NCBI GenBank assembly: GCA_037447655.1
Contig: JBBHKE010003298.1
Location: forward strand, 115,382 to 179,381
Direction: 5' to 3'
Source: Zygnema cylindricum
Taxonomy: Eukaryota > Streptophyta > Zygnematophyceae > Zygnematales > Zygnemataceae
DNA: 64,000 nucleotides
In this document: positions 26,001 to 33,582 of the stretch, in pieces
How positions within the stretch are numbered: the stretch's first letter is position 1
Layout: each line of letters starts with the position of its first letter
Position numbers and translations under genes: made by a program
The notes under the pieces: model-generated
The model's input: only the letters and a program-made list of their open reading frames with translations
Told to the model about the DNA's origin: nothing
Databases searched by the model: none

Positions 26001-26289
26001 TAAATAGCAGGTGCTGCCATTCAATGAAGGTTTCTAAAATAAATTGTTGTTTCTAAGTAAAAAACACAGTATGGTTAACATTGAATCTTCTTTTCTTAAT
26101 TGTTTTGTAGTGGTGAAGAAACAACCACCTCCTCGTTCCTCTCCTCCCCCCTCACCTCATTTAAAAGTCCCACCTCTTCATCCTCGCTCTTCTTCCTCAC
26201 CTCCTTCAAAAACCCCACCTCGTCGCCCCCCTCAATCACTTGTTTCAAAATCCCCATCGCCTAGTCCCCATTCCCTGTTGAGAAAGTAA
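11017..26289 (+). CDS. Multi-exon LRR / Cys-rich (EGF-like) / proline-rich protein gene, 5' end not found
   Basis: Seven exons on the plus strand join in one frame: 11017-11088, 12794-12865, 17757-17828, 18499-18570, 19616-19681, 24168-24445, 26111-26289. The first five each encode one plant-type leucine-rich repeat (x-N-x-L-S-G-S-I-P-S-S-I-x-Q-L). Exon six gives a Cys-rich segment ending in an EGF-like pattern, and the last gives a basic proline/serine-rich tail ending at TAA. Every intron starts GT and ends AG; the LRR exons are phase 2. LRR, Cys-rich hinge and Pro-rich tail in that order recall LRR-extensin and PGIP-like wall proteins, so an extracellular or wall role is an inference. No kinase or transmembrane segment is visible in the exons found. 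Start codon and signal peptide are missing, so this may also be a decayed copy. Confidence 0.7.
11165..11690 (+). repeat. Purine-rich (GA) tract in the intron after LRR exon a
   Basis: The plus strand is almost all G and A (GGAGGGAGAGGAAAAGG type), with a GGATCGATGGATCGAA patch near 11408. It lies about 80 bases after the exon. Minus-strand open frames here give only Pro/Leu/Ser/Phe and are artefacts of composition. Confidence 0.85.
11700..12300. repeat. AT-rich low-complexity tract (AAT/ATA trinucleotide-like)
   Basis: Mostly imperfect AATAAT, ACTAAT and ATGATA runs with few G or C, directly after the GA tract in the intron between LRR exons a and b. Similar tracts are at 17861-18115 and 23160-23420, in comparable positions in other introns. 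No coding potential seen. Confidence 0.75.
12794..12865 (+). CDS. LRR exon b
   Basis: 72 bases, acceptor TTTTCACAG, donor GTAAGACAC. It reads SLFSNQLSGSISSSIGQLTY plus LYW. The Pro of the GSIP motif is Ser here. About 120 bases of upstream intron and 130 of downstream intron resemble those around exon d, which indicates duplication of exon and flanks together. Confidence 0.8.
13110..13620 (+). repeat. Purine-rich tract in the intron after LRR exon b
   Basis: GA-rich plus strand with GATCGGA-type patches, again about 250 bases after the LRR exon. Its position relative to exon b mirrors the 11165 tract relative to exon a, which supports duplication of a whole exon-intron cassette. Confidence 0.8.
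13621..14560. other. Intron sequence, no feature recognised
   Basis: T-rich unique-looking sequence between a GA tract and retroelement debris. I see no LRR exon and no recognisable protein in either strand. Confidence 0.5.
14600..15380 (-). pseudogene. Copia fragment in an intron (gag knuckle to GAG-pre-integrase)
   Basis: Minus-strand copia remnant inside the host intron, antisense to the LRR gene. 14770-15030 encodes ..ILVDVLYVPRCMKNMFSTSHVAKK, the protease to GAG-pre-integrase stretch. Left of it the frame continues as LWHSRLNHVHDDKL. 15160-15378 holds a damaged knuckle (CFVYGKIAHLKTIRHF, with Tyr for the second Cys). No LTR was identified. Confidence 0.7.
15881..16515 (-). pseudogene. 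Ty3/gypsy-like gag remnant
   Basis: Minus-strand coding debris in a different style from the copia elements. It starts near 16513 with MTESNKFANYWEAFKKGLIQ, continues through KYMRGLKTSIW and ends in a damaged knuckle (FRCGFPDHMAKEC, 15928-16010). The retrotransposon-gag core followed by one knuckle resembles gypsy elements of plants. Several stops and shifts. The class is an inference from layout. Confidence 0.5.
16528..16690 (+). repeat. GA tract followed by an exon-less copy of the LRR splice-acceptor region
   Basis: A short GA tract (GGGAGAGAGTGAGAGGG type) leads into a stretch ending GTGAATGTCTAATGTCATAG at 16686. This closely resembles the sequence before the LRR exons (TTGTGAATGCCTATTGTCACAG). 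What follows is not an LRR coding segment, so this is an intron cassette that lost its exon. Confidence 0.55.
16690..17756. other. Intron sequence, no feature recognised
   Basis: AT-rich with several GTACG motifs around 16800-16850. No coding segment recognised before LRR exon c. Confidence 0.5.
17757..17828 (+). CDS. LRR exon c
   Basis: 72 bases, acceptor TGTCACAG, donor GTAAGACAC. It reads FLSHNNFSGSIPSSIGQVTT plus LQV, a complete repeat with the expected Asn and GSIP core. The downstream intron passes within 30 bases into an AAT-rich low-complexity tract. Confidence 0.8.
17861..18115. repeat. AAT/TAA trinucleotide-like tract
   Basis: Long imperfect run of AATAATAAT and ATAATTATAA in the intron between LRR exons c and d. 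It gives an artefactual Ile/Phe-rich minus-strand frame. Confidence 0.85.
18499..18570 (+). CDS. LRR exon d
   Basis: 72 bases, acceptor TTGTCTTAG, donor GTAAGACACAC. It reads DLSFNNLSGSIPSSFSQLTR plus IYS, the best match to the family consensus in the window. It lies only 670 bases after exon c. Confidence 0.82.
19616..19681 (+). CDS. LRR exon e (short repeat)
   Basis: 66 bases, acceptor GTGTCACAG, donor GTAAGACAC, reading DLTNNQLSGSIPSLKSLFGS plus Y. It is two codons shorter than the others; the loss is in the SSIGQL part and keeps the phase. It is the last LRR exon before the 4.5 kb GA-rich intron. Confidence 0.8.
20097..22800 (+). repeat. 2.7 kb purine-rich (GA/GGGAGA) tract
   Basis: The plus strand is overwhelmingly G and A for about 2.7 kb (GGGAGAGGGAGA, GAGAGGGGGAGG), with short breaks. 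It ends in a regular GGGAGA hexamer-like array near 22455-22640. It lies in the intron between LRR exon e and the Cys-rich exon. Minus-strand frames of up to 456 codons (Ser/Pro/Leu/Phe only) are composition artefacts. A transcript of the gene would carry a very long polypurine run, and the DNA could form triplex or R-loop structures. Confidence 0.92.
22801..24167. other. Remainder of the large intron, AT-rich
   Basis: T-rich sequence, an AAT-rich tract (23160-23420) and an (AT)n run near 23534-23556. No extra LRR exon with the usual acceptor and donor context was found. Confidence 0.6.
24168..24445 (+). CDS. Cys-rich / EGF-like exon
   Basis: 278 bases, acceptor TGTTTACAG, donor GTATGT. It opens with a terminal half repeat (NVSSNYFTKVV) and continues with WPPSCDELSKNC, CPSSKQKSKSDCKDFC and PCGGSGICSRGVNG..CACKKGYSNRANKFAC. 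The spacing in the last part (C-x4-5-C-x8-C-x-C, GY between the last two Cys) is EGF-like. It enters in the phase left by the LRR exons and leaves one base for the last exon. Extracellular, disulphide-bonded by inference. Confidence 0.72.
24446..26110. other. Last intron of the LRR gene, no feature recognised
   Basis: AT-rich, with a run of T at 24514-24535. No coding segment in either strand that I recognise. Length 1665 bases. Confidence 0.55.
26111..26289 (+). CDS. Proline-rich C-terminal exon
   Basis: Acceptor TTGTTTTGTAG; 59 codons after the split codon, ending at TAA 26287-26289. Composition is almost only Pro, Ser, Lys, Arg and His (KKQPPPRSSPPPSPHLK, then SPPSKTPPRRPPQS), resembling an extensin-type wall-anchoring tail without long SPPPP arrays. 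The frame continues from the Cys-rich exon. There is no GPI or transmembrane tail. Confidence 0.7.
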
Positions 26290-26304
26290 AATTCAGAACG
26301 TGAG

Positions 26305-26310
26305 AATAAA
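26305..26310 (+). promoter_or_regulatory. Candidate polyadenylation signal of the LRR gene
   Basis: AATAAA 16 bases after the TAA, followed by a T-rich stretch. The placement fits a 3' end shortly after 26325. The hexamer is common in AT-rich DNA, so this rests on position. Confidence 0.4.
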
Positions 26311-26329
26311 GTTTATATTGTTGTTGGAA

Positions 26330-27194
26330 CCCATATGGAATATAACACATGGAGATGATGTTAATTCAAGCATGTTTAAAATCATAAGCGTTGACAAGAC
26401 ATATTATGGAAGATTACCTTAACAATTGTAGGCATGGCTTTTAAGTCTAATGATTAGTCGTGGTTTGCCTGCTAACATTATTTCAAGTTAGTCAAGTGTT
26501 TGTTACGTTTTTTTTGTTTGTTGATGAAACGTTTTACTTTTTTTTTTGTTGTTTATTTATCGTGTGTGTGACAATTTGAACAGAATTTCAATTTTCTTAG
26601 TGCTATGTAAACCTTAAAACATCGTTTTTGCAATTTTTATAAGGTTGTGTGGATTGGTGTACAGTTCTCCCTCTTTTAATTAATTCAACTATATATGTAC
26701 ATTGTATTATGATGGGTCCTCATTTATGCCTTTAAAAGGTTATGAGAATCAAACACTAAATTCCCACACAATTATAATTTTGTTCTGTTTGCCTATTATT
26801 TTTGTGAGCACAAAGATACATGAAATAGGGCTACCGCAAGAATTTGTTAAAAACAACTATTGTGCAAAACATCAATATGAGGCCCAACAAATTTTTGAAG
26901 TGAAGTTGACAATGCGGACATCAGTCTCTATTCCAAAAGCAAAATAAAAGAACACCTGACTTGTGCAATTGAAGTGTGTTAGACTGAATGGATAAAAAAC
27001 CTAAGTGCATCAACGCATCATTGCAAAAATTGTTTTCCTTCTTTGTATGTCTAAGCCACAACTCCTACACTGGTCAACTTTGAAATGGACCCCAAGGATG
27101 TTGATGCTAAAAAAACGATAAAACTTGTGGAAGGTGTTCTCGATGATGTAGTTTGTTTTGGAATTGTAAACGACCAAACCTTCGCTCCCTTAAA
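26330..27194. other. Intergenic, no gene recognised
   Basis: Low-GC DNA between the LRR gene and element G. A few short open frames (for example 26702-26947 and 27085-27228, plus strand) have no recognisable motif. Confidence 0.5.
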
Positions 27195-27405
27195 GATCAC
27201 ATTCTCTCTTAAAGGTCACAGTTTTTAAAAAGGGAAATTTGTGAAGTTTCTTTTTAATACACCCACCACAGTCATCCGTGGTTACTTCATTCTCATATTT
27301 AATTTCGTTGACTAAATCTTTGTTTTTCATTTTTTATAGTCTATCCAAGTGAACATGACCGAGACTTCTATGCCATAAAATCACAACATTAACACAGGTA
27401 TAAAG
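27195..27405 (-). pseudogene. Copia element G, left part (GAG-pre-integrase), split by an insertion
   Basis: The minus strand gives LWHRSLGHVHLDRL, then DCGGCIKKKLHKFPF and VTFKREC: the zinc-binding HHCC region before the integrase core. The matching upstream part is at 31687-32608. The two parts are separated exactly by the LTR element 27406-31686 and its TAAAG target duplication. Confidence 0.75.
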
Positions 27406-28983
27406 TGTTAAAAATATTGGGTGAATCGGCGCATCGGCCGAATTCACGTTTTTGTTCCATGTGTTGTGGTTTAATTACCGTTAAGTTATGTTTGTTGAGT
27501 TCACGTCGGTAGTTAAGTTGTTGGTACATTTTGTTTCGTTTGAATGTTTAGGGTCGTAAATGTTACGTCATATTGTTTGGTATGGTGTATGGTACGTCGG
27601 TTCGCTAAGTGTGTAGGACCGTAGTACGATGTTTTTGGTCCAGCACACGATTTAAGTTGGCGTATTATTGTTTCATTAGGCGCCACTTATTTTGGCGTCT
27701 TAGTGTCTTGTACGCATGAGTGAGTACGCGTGAGGGAAATACTTGTGAGTGAAGTATGAGTGAGGCAGTGACGTGAGAGAGAAAAATCGTGTTGTGTAAG
27801 GGTGTGTCCCCATGTGTTCAAGTAAGGGTTTTTTTCCGTCGTTTTCACAAAAAATGGGACTTGCAACAAGAATGTATTAAGGCGTACGAAAAATGGGCAA
27901 AAACACAAATAAATTTTGCGTCATCTTGGAATTTGAAAGGTACGGCAATTTGGCTTTATTACCATCGCGACCCACTTCTAGCTCATCTTCACACTTGCAC
28001 TGGAATCAAATTGCGACCTGATTTTTATCAAAATGCTACCCTAATGACCAGTAAAAAACTGGGATTGCGCGCGTTAAACGTTTTCAAAACTTTTAAACGA
28101 TGGAGAGTAAATTCTATTTTTTCCCATGATTGTCACGCGCATGTACGTACCAAAATGACGAGCATGTACATAAAAAATTCGTTGGGGTCTCAGACTTTCA
28201 CTTTCATTCATGGGTCCTTCGCAAAATTTTACGCCGTTCTCGTCTCTCCCCCACTTTCTCACTCGGCCAGTCCTGTTTCTCTCTTATTAGCACAAGATAC
28301 AGTAACAATAGTATCAAATGAAAGATATATACATATATATATTGAATATTTTTTTTGTCTAAGTTTGATGGCATATGAGAAAAGAAAAGAAAACAAAATT
28401 GGGAAGCCATGGCGAAAAATCTACGTACTGATGACGTCACATGGTAGCATGGCTTTGCTATGTCACAAAACCTTAAACATCTACAACGTCACAAAAACCT
28501 CGACGTCTACAACTGTCGCCGTTTTTAGTAGACATCACCAATTTTAGGAAGTTTCGTAGTTTCGTAATCGTCTACATTTCCTTTCGTAGACTACCGCATA
28601 TTCTGTAGACATCTACAACTGTCACATATTTGAATTAATGAAGGCGCAAGTAATGATTGACATATTCACACTTTGAAAAGTACACCGTAAAATCTGAGCT
28701 AAAATCCAAAGTAACATTTCAAAGTTTCATTTACATGGGGACACGCCATAAGTCTTACGGTTAGCCACTTACTTAAAAGGTAGTCTTACTGTGATGATAA
28801 TATTCCGAAGTGTGAGTGAGAGATGTGAGTGAGAGAGAGTGGTTTGTAAATAGAAAAGTTGCGGCTAAATAAATAGTTATTTTGCCGGAAATGATATGTG
28901 TGATGATTACATTTCGTTTGTTTTGTCAAAAAAATTCCGCTGCGTTTACTATTTATGTCTATGCATCGATCTTATATTTATCA
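27406..28983 (+). repeat. Left LTR of the gag-only element, carrying a PIF-like insertion
   Basis: TGTTAAAAATATTGGGTG to TATATTTATCA. Without the inserted 949-base element and its 3-base duplication it would be about 626 bases, matching the right LTR without its own insertion (about 615). Confidence 0.88.
27800..28748. mobile_element. PIF/Harbinger-like non-autonomous DNA transposon in the left LTR
   Basis: Ends are near-inverted: GGGTGTGTCCCCATGTG at the left and CATGGGGACACGCCA at the right. It is flanked by TAA (27797-27799 and 28749-28751). The homologous site in the right LTR (TAA at 31460-31462) has no insertion, which fixes the boundaries. A 3-base TWA duplication with short inverted ends is typical of PIF/Harbinger. 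A 252-codon open frame (27789-28547) starts in the LTR and shows no transposase motif, so I do not count it as a gene. Confidence 0.88.
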
Positions 28984-29036
28984 ATTGGAATTGGAGCTAG
29001 GTTGTTATGTAACTCATTATGGCCAGTATCACAGCC

Positions 29037-30405
29037 ATGGGTAGGAAAAAGAAAAAATCACCTGCACCTGTGTTTACTCCCACTCCGGTGAAATCTGTAC
29101 CACACCTCATGCACAGAGTTGGAAAGTTTTTAGGGCATAATAGTTTGAGGAAGAAAAGAAGGAAAGAACTTGAAAGTGCCTTTGTTTAAGGATCAACTCC
29201 ATACCTTATTTAATGGTCTTGATCGAACCTTCGATCAGCACCTCGCAGTTGTTCGGCAAAGGGACAATTTATGAGTACTCGCGGATCCACATCCGGATGA
29301 TAGTGATGAATATATCGGATTCGGAAGAAGAGGATGAATGAAGGAGAAAAGACAAATTACGAGAAGGGAAGGCGAAAAGTGAGGAGGATTTGGATGTCGG
29401 CAATAAAGAGGAGAATTTTTGCATGGTTGGTAAAACAATATTGTTCAATGGTTTGAATTATGTGGTGTGGAAGAAGTACATCAAAGGGGAGCTTATGTTG
29501 AATAGTTTTTGGAGAATTGTCTACGGGGATGAGAAAGTACCTAACCATCTTCAAGAAACAAGTGTGGAAAAGGAAAGACATCTCCGCCACTAACGGTCTA
29601 ATGCAATTTTGTCATCCGTCGGTTTTAGATCACTTCTTAGTGTACAGTACCGCTCATGAATGTTGGGTGGGAATTGAAAATCAGTTTGAAAAAGGAGGGG
29701 AAGATAAGGGGCAAATTGATTTCGAAGAATTTATACAATGTAATTTTAGGGAAAATGAGTTGATTGATGATGTTGTCAAAAGATTTAATATTATGGTGGA
29801 GCAAGTAAGTAGTCTCGGTTGAATGCTCGTTGAGAATCACAAATTGCAAATATTTTTGAAAAGGCTTCCCGATTACCTCCGCACACCAAAAGAGATTATT
29901 TAGTCGAAAAGGAGGGCGACATACGAATTTGCTTTCATACATCTAAAGAGAGTGGATAAGACGTGGGAAAGAACGAGTAGAGGAGACAATTTGTCACGTA
30001 GAAGTAGTGGATTCACCCCCTCAATGTTGTAAAAGACGAAAATTCAACGATGAATTTGCTCAATGGTAGAAGAGGCGACATACCGTTCAGAGGTAGAGGC
30101 GGTGGTGAAATTGGGGGCAGAGGAGGTGCTCATAATTTTGGAGAAATCGAAAGACAATTGGATTCTAATGTAACATGCTTTAAATGTTAGAAATTCGGCC
30201 ATTTTGTAGCCGAATGTCCTGATCATCAAAAACAATGCTACACGTGTCATCGCTTGGGACACGTCAGCGCAAAATGTTTTCATCGAGAGGGAGGAGGAAG
30301 AGGGGGCCGAGGTCACGGATTTGGCCTCAGAGGAGGACGAGGAGGAGGATCTGTACATTTTGGAGGGTTAGAAATTGGTTCCAACCGCAAAGTTCAAATG
30401 TTGTA
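29037..30405 (+). pseudogene. gag of the gag-only element, broken
   Basis: ATG at 29037 (MGRKKKKSPAPVFTPTPVKS), then frameshifts. 29390-29593 reads ILFNGLNYVVWKKYIKGELM and 29517-29822 reads LDHFLVYSTAHECWVGIENQ and RENELIDDVVKRFNIMVEQV, the copia gag core. Two CCHC knuckles follow at about 30179-30290 (CFKC.KFGHFVAEC with an in-frame stop; CYTCHRLGHVSAKC, intact), then an RG-rich tail (GGRGHGFGLRGGRGGG). It would form the particle and bind RNA if repaired; the present copy cannot be read through. Confidence 0.8.
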
Positions 30406-30757
30406 AGTTCGGCGTGAGAAACGGCAAGTGACAGTTGAGAACTTGCCGGTTAAGTTGGAGTAAGGGTGAGAAATTGACGACGACGGTGAGAAAATCTACA
30501 CATAGCTGATGATTATGTGAGGAAACTTGTGAAGAAGACGTCAATGAGAAGAAAACTTATGTGAAGTGAAATGAGGAGTAAGAAGAATGAGAAATTAGGA
30601 AAAATTTGTACCACAAATTATGTACGGTTTCCTTTGAAGCGTGAGCGTTTCAAGCGTGAGTGGATTGGTGTTCGACTTTGGTACAGTTGTACAACGACAT
30701 TTTTGAGAGGGGGTGAAATAATCGTCGTTGTGCCGCTTCGCCCAATGAGAGTGGGAA
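30406..30757 (+). other. 3' untranslated part of the gag-only element, no pol
   Basis: 352 bases between the gag stop and the right LTR, ending in the polypurine tract AATGAGAGTGGGAA. No enzyme motif in any frame. Confidence 0.75.
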
Positions 30758-31686
30758 TGTTAAGAATATTTGATAAATCGGCGGATTGGCGGAATTCACG
30801 TTTTTTCATATGTGTTTTGGTTCAGTTCACGGAAAGTTATGTTTGTTCAATTCGCGTCGGTGGTTAAGTTGTTGGTACGTTTTGTTTCGTTGAATATTTA
30901 AAACCGTAAATGTTACGTCATGTTGTTTGGTATGGTGTATGGTACGTCGGTTCACTTAGTGTGTAGCATAGTTCAAAAGTAGGTGAAAGTAGGCCGATAC
31001 AATATGCCTATTGTATGCAAAACATACAATATGACTTTAAGACCCGTATTGTATTCAAACCTATTCAGACCAATTAAAACATCGGGACCAAAAATTGGAC
31101 CAATTAAAACATTCGGACCAAAAAAAATTATTTACACCGTCATATTCAGACGATCGGATGGTCGCTGATCAAAGTAGCGATCTAAAAAGATCACATGAAA
31201 AGCCGATGACATAAATTAAAATAAAGGCGTTGACCAAAGGACTACCATTAAAACGCATACTTTTGAACTATGGTGTGTAGGACCGTAGTACATTTTTTTT
31301 GGTCCAGCGCATGATTTAGGTTAGCGTATTATTGTTTTATTAGGCGCCACTTATTTTGTCGTCTTAGTGTCCTGTACGTGTGAGTTAATTTGTGTGAGGG
31401 AAATACGCGTGAGTGAAGTTGAGTGAGGCAGTGACGTTAGAGAGAGAAATCGTGTTGTGTAAGTCTTATGGTTAGCGACATATTTAAAGGGTAGTCTTAC
31501 TCTGAGGATAATAATCCGAATTGAGTAAGTGTGAGTGAGGAAACGTGAGTGAGAGAGAGTGGTTTGAAAAAATAAAAGTTGCGCCTAAATAAAGAGTTAT
31601 TTGGTCGGAGTTATTCTCTGTGGTGATTCCTCTTTGTTTGTTTTGTGCTTAATATTTTTGCTCGTGCACCTATCGTCTATTTACCA
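30758..31686 (+). repeat. Right LTR of the gag-only element, carrying a hAT-like insertion
   Basis: TGTTAAGAATATTTGAT to CTATTTACCA. It aligns with the left LTR, except for the insertion at 30967-31272 here and the one at 27800-28748 there. Confidence 0.88.
30967..31272. mobile_element. hAT-like MITE, 306 bases, TSD GTGTGTAG
   Basis: Inverted ends CATAGTTCAAAAGTA and TACTTTTGAACTATG are perfect over 15 bases. GTGTGTAG stands on both sides (30959-30966 and 31273-31280). The left LTR has a single GTGTGTAG at 27609-27616, so the empty site is present in the window. The 8-base duplication and short inverted ends fit the hAT superfamily. A longer relative is at 58636-59308. Confidence 0.92.
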
Positions 31687-32608
31687 TAAAGGACTCTTTT
31701 CTTTTCTTTTACTTTGAGGACTCAAAGTAATTTTGAAGATTCCTTGCCTACATTTTTCTGCTATGAAATACACTATATCATTAAGCTAGTCATAAATATT
31801 CTATTTTTTGGTTCTTGTTACAAAATCGTTATCATCTAAGAACGAGGTAGAAATCAAATTCTTACTTATTTGAGGAATATACAGTAAATTTTATAGAGTA
31901 ACTATAGAAGACTTCCCATCTAGTAGAACCCTCAAATGTACCGATCCTAGTAGAGTAGTGTTTAGTACTCTCCCATCCCCATACTCTATATCTACTGACG
32001 CTACACTCTAAACCATCTTTTTTCCTTGCACATATGCATTGAAGCAAAGTCAATGATCCAACTCTTGATCCAACTCTCCTCCGTTGTTTCCCTCATTCTT
32101 CCAAAAGCACACTTTTGAATCCTTAGTATGTCGTGTTGTTTTTCTCCCCTCTACAACTTCTCATTGAGAAAGAACTCCTCCACCTTTTTTTTTTTCTTTA
32201 GTTCCTTTGGCATCCTACTTAGTGAGGAAAGCATATTTTCCCGCCTTGGTTGTTGTTCAACAGTCCATCTTTGATACTAAAATTGGCCAACCGTGTGCTA
32301 TTTGCCATGTTATGTCAAGCCTTTTTGCAAAAATGGCGTACAATTGTTTTTAGAGATCCTCTTCTTTGGCCATCGGATCGTCCACCTCCTTTTCCCTTTC
32401 CTCGAAATTTTTGGTAAGAGTTTCCTTCCCCATGGTTATCACGCTTACCTCAATTTGTCCTTGCAACCAACGCTTCCACTCTAGAGCTTCCCTTTCACAA
32501 CTCCAAAGTGTTTTCCCGAACAAGGATCTTCCCCACCGTTGAATTCCAATTCCAGCTAGTATCTTTAAGATCTTTTAGTTTCATGGTGATCCTTTCACAT
32601 TTAGTTGG
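31687..32608 (-). pseudogene. Copia element G, right part (gag end and protease), split by an insertion
   Basis: The minus strand gives, from the right, a gag segment (MKLKDLKDTSWNWNSTVG near 32495-32600), knuckle debris near 32300, a protease block (LLQCICARKKDG, frame-shifted relative to DSGASMHMC) and YIPQISKNLISTSFLDDN, which continues to the left part. The closest relative in the window is element C1 (LISTSILDDNGFDTNTKK). It is cut at 32609 by the LTR of C1. Confidence 0.7.
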
Positions 32609-33582
32609 TGTAGAAATTAGAGGTTTTTGTATTGTATTTTCTAGGTCTACATGATGTTTAATAAAAGGATGAAAAGAGGCACAAACACTACCTCTAACTT
32701 CTCTCTCCAACCCCTACACTTGTCGTAGTCACTAAAGACTAGAGAGGGAGGTAGAGCCATGGCTGTTTATGTTGTTTGAAGGAGACAAAAGGAAAAGGTA
32801 GTATATTTACCAAAAAGGTTTCACGGACTCAGGATTTGATCCTGGTACTAGGCTTCTGTGAAAGTAGTCCTTAGCGTCGTCGTATAGTTTTGGAACTGTG
32901 TTGGGATATATAGGATGCGATAACTATTTAAAACTGTACACGTAGGAAATACCATTTAACTAGATGAACGGAGTATAGGGTATAGATTTAGTTGTACGTT
33001 ATGTTTCGGACAACAAATGTTACATACATCTGTTTCGACCGCATGTATCAAAAGTCGACTTCAGATCGGACGGCCATGGTGCAAGTCGACATGGCGAAAT
33101 GGTCGCTTTTGCGGTTTGCGGTCACAATCACATAAGAAAACACGTGGCAGCATCACAATTACTTGCGTAACCTCTAAACGCATCACAATAAATTAGAATG
33201 TGACAAGTGTCTATTTTATAGCCATGTCGTAGAGTGGCAATGCAAAAAGTACTCTAGCACACAGTCGTGTGATTGGTACCGTACTTTAGTAGAAGGGGGT
33301 TTAGAGATGAATTTAGAACTTAGACATTTTAGAGGTAGCTTAGGGCACCGGTATTTATATGACATCTTTGGCCAATCATTATTTTTGCTCAATGGAGCAA
33401 ATTGCATAATTCTTTTTGTGACACCCTGAGGGGAGTCTTCATTTCACTAGGGTGAAGTCATGTCAATCAGTTGTCTATTAGGGTGGCAGTCAAAGTTTTA
33501 CAAAGTGCAAAGGTTTCACGCTATGCTAGAGGCTTTGGGTGAGCTACTAATTCTATGTACCAATAGAGGTATCAAAATTGCA
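32609..33582 (+). repeat. 5' LTR of copia element C1
   Basis: 974 bases, TGTAGAAATTAG to AAAATTGCA, aligning throughout with 36356-37363. Directly after it the sequence reads TGTTATGGGCCCACC, whose last 14 bases are an exact complement of the anticodon arm of the plant initiator tRNA-Met as I recall it. Confidence 0.8.

Larger units (their letters stand above)
27406..31686 (+). mobile_element. Complete gag-only (non-autonomous) LTR retrotransposon, TSD TAAAG
   Basis: LTRs at 27406-28983 and 30758-31686, both opening TGTTAA.AATATT and closing in CA. Flanks are TAAAG at 27401-27405 and at 31687-31691. The primer site begins at 28986 (TGGAATTGGAGC), a mutated form of the usual initiator-tRNA 3'-end site TGGTATCAGAGC. 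The polypurine tract AATGAGAGTGGGAA precedes the right LTR. The 1.77 kb interior encodes only a gag-like protein; no protease, integrase, RT or RNase H is present. Such gag-only elements must borrow enzymes from other elements. Inserted into element G. Confidence 0.9.

Noticed and set aside
26702-26947. 81-codon plus-strand frame after the LRR gene
   Set aside because: No motif, no splice context, AT-rich; cannot be told from chance.
27085-27228. 47-codon plus-strand frame MDPKDVDAKKTIKLVEGVLD..
   Set aside because: Looks protein-like, but its end overlaps antisense to copia element G and I find no partner exon; kept only as a note.
27789-28547. 252-codon plus-strand open frame
   Set aside because: Begins in the LTR and runs into the inserted PIF-like element; no transposase motif, and the other family copies lack it.
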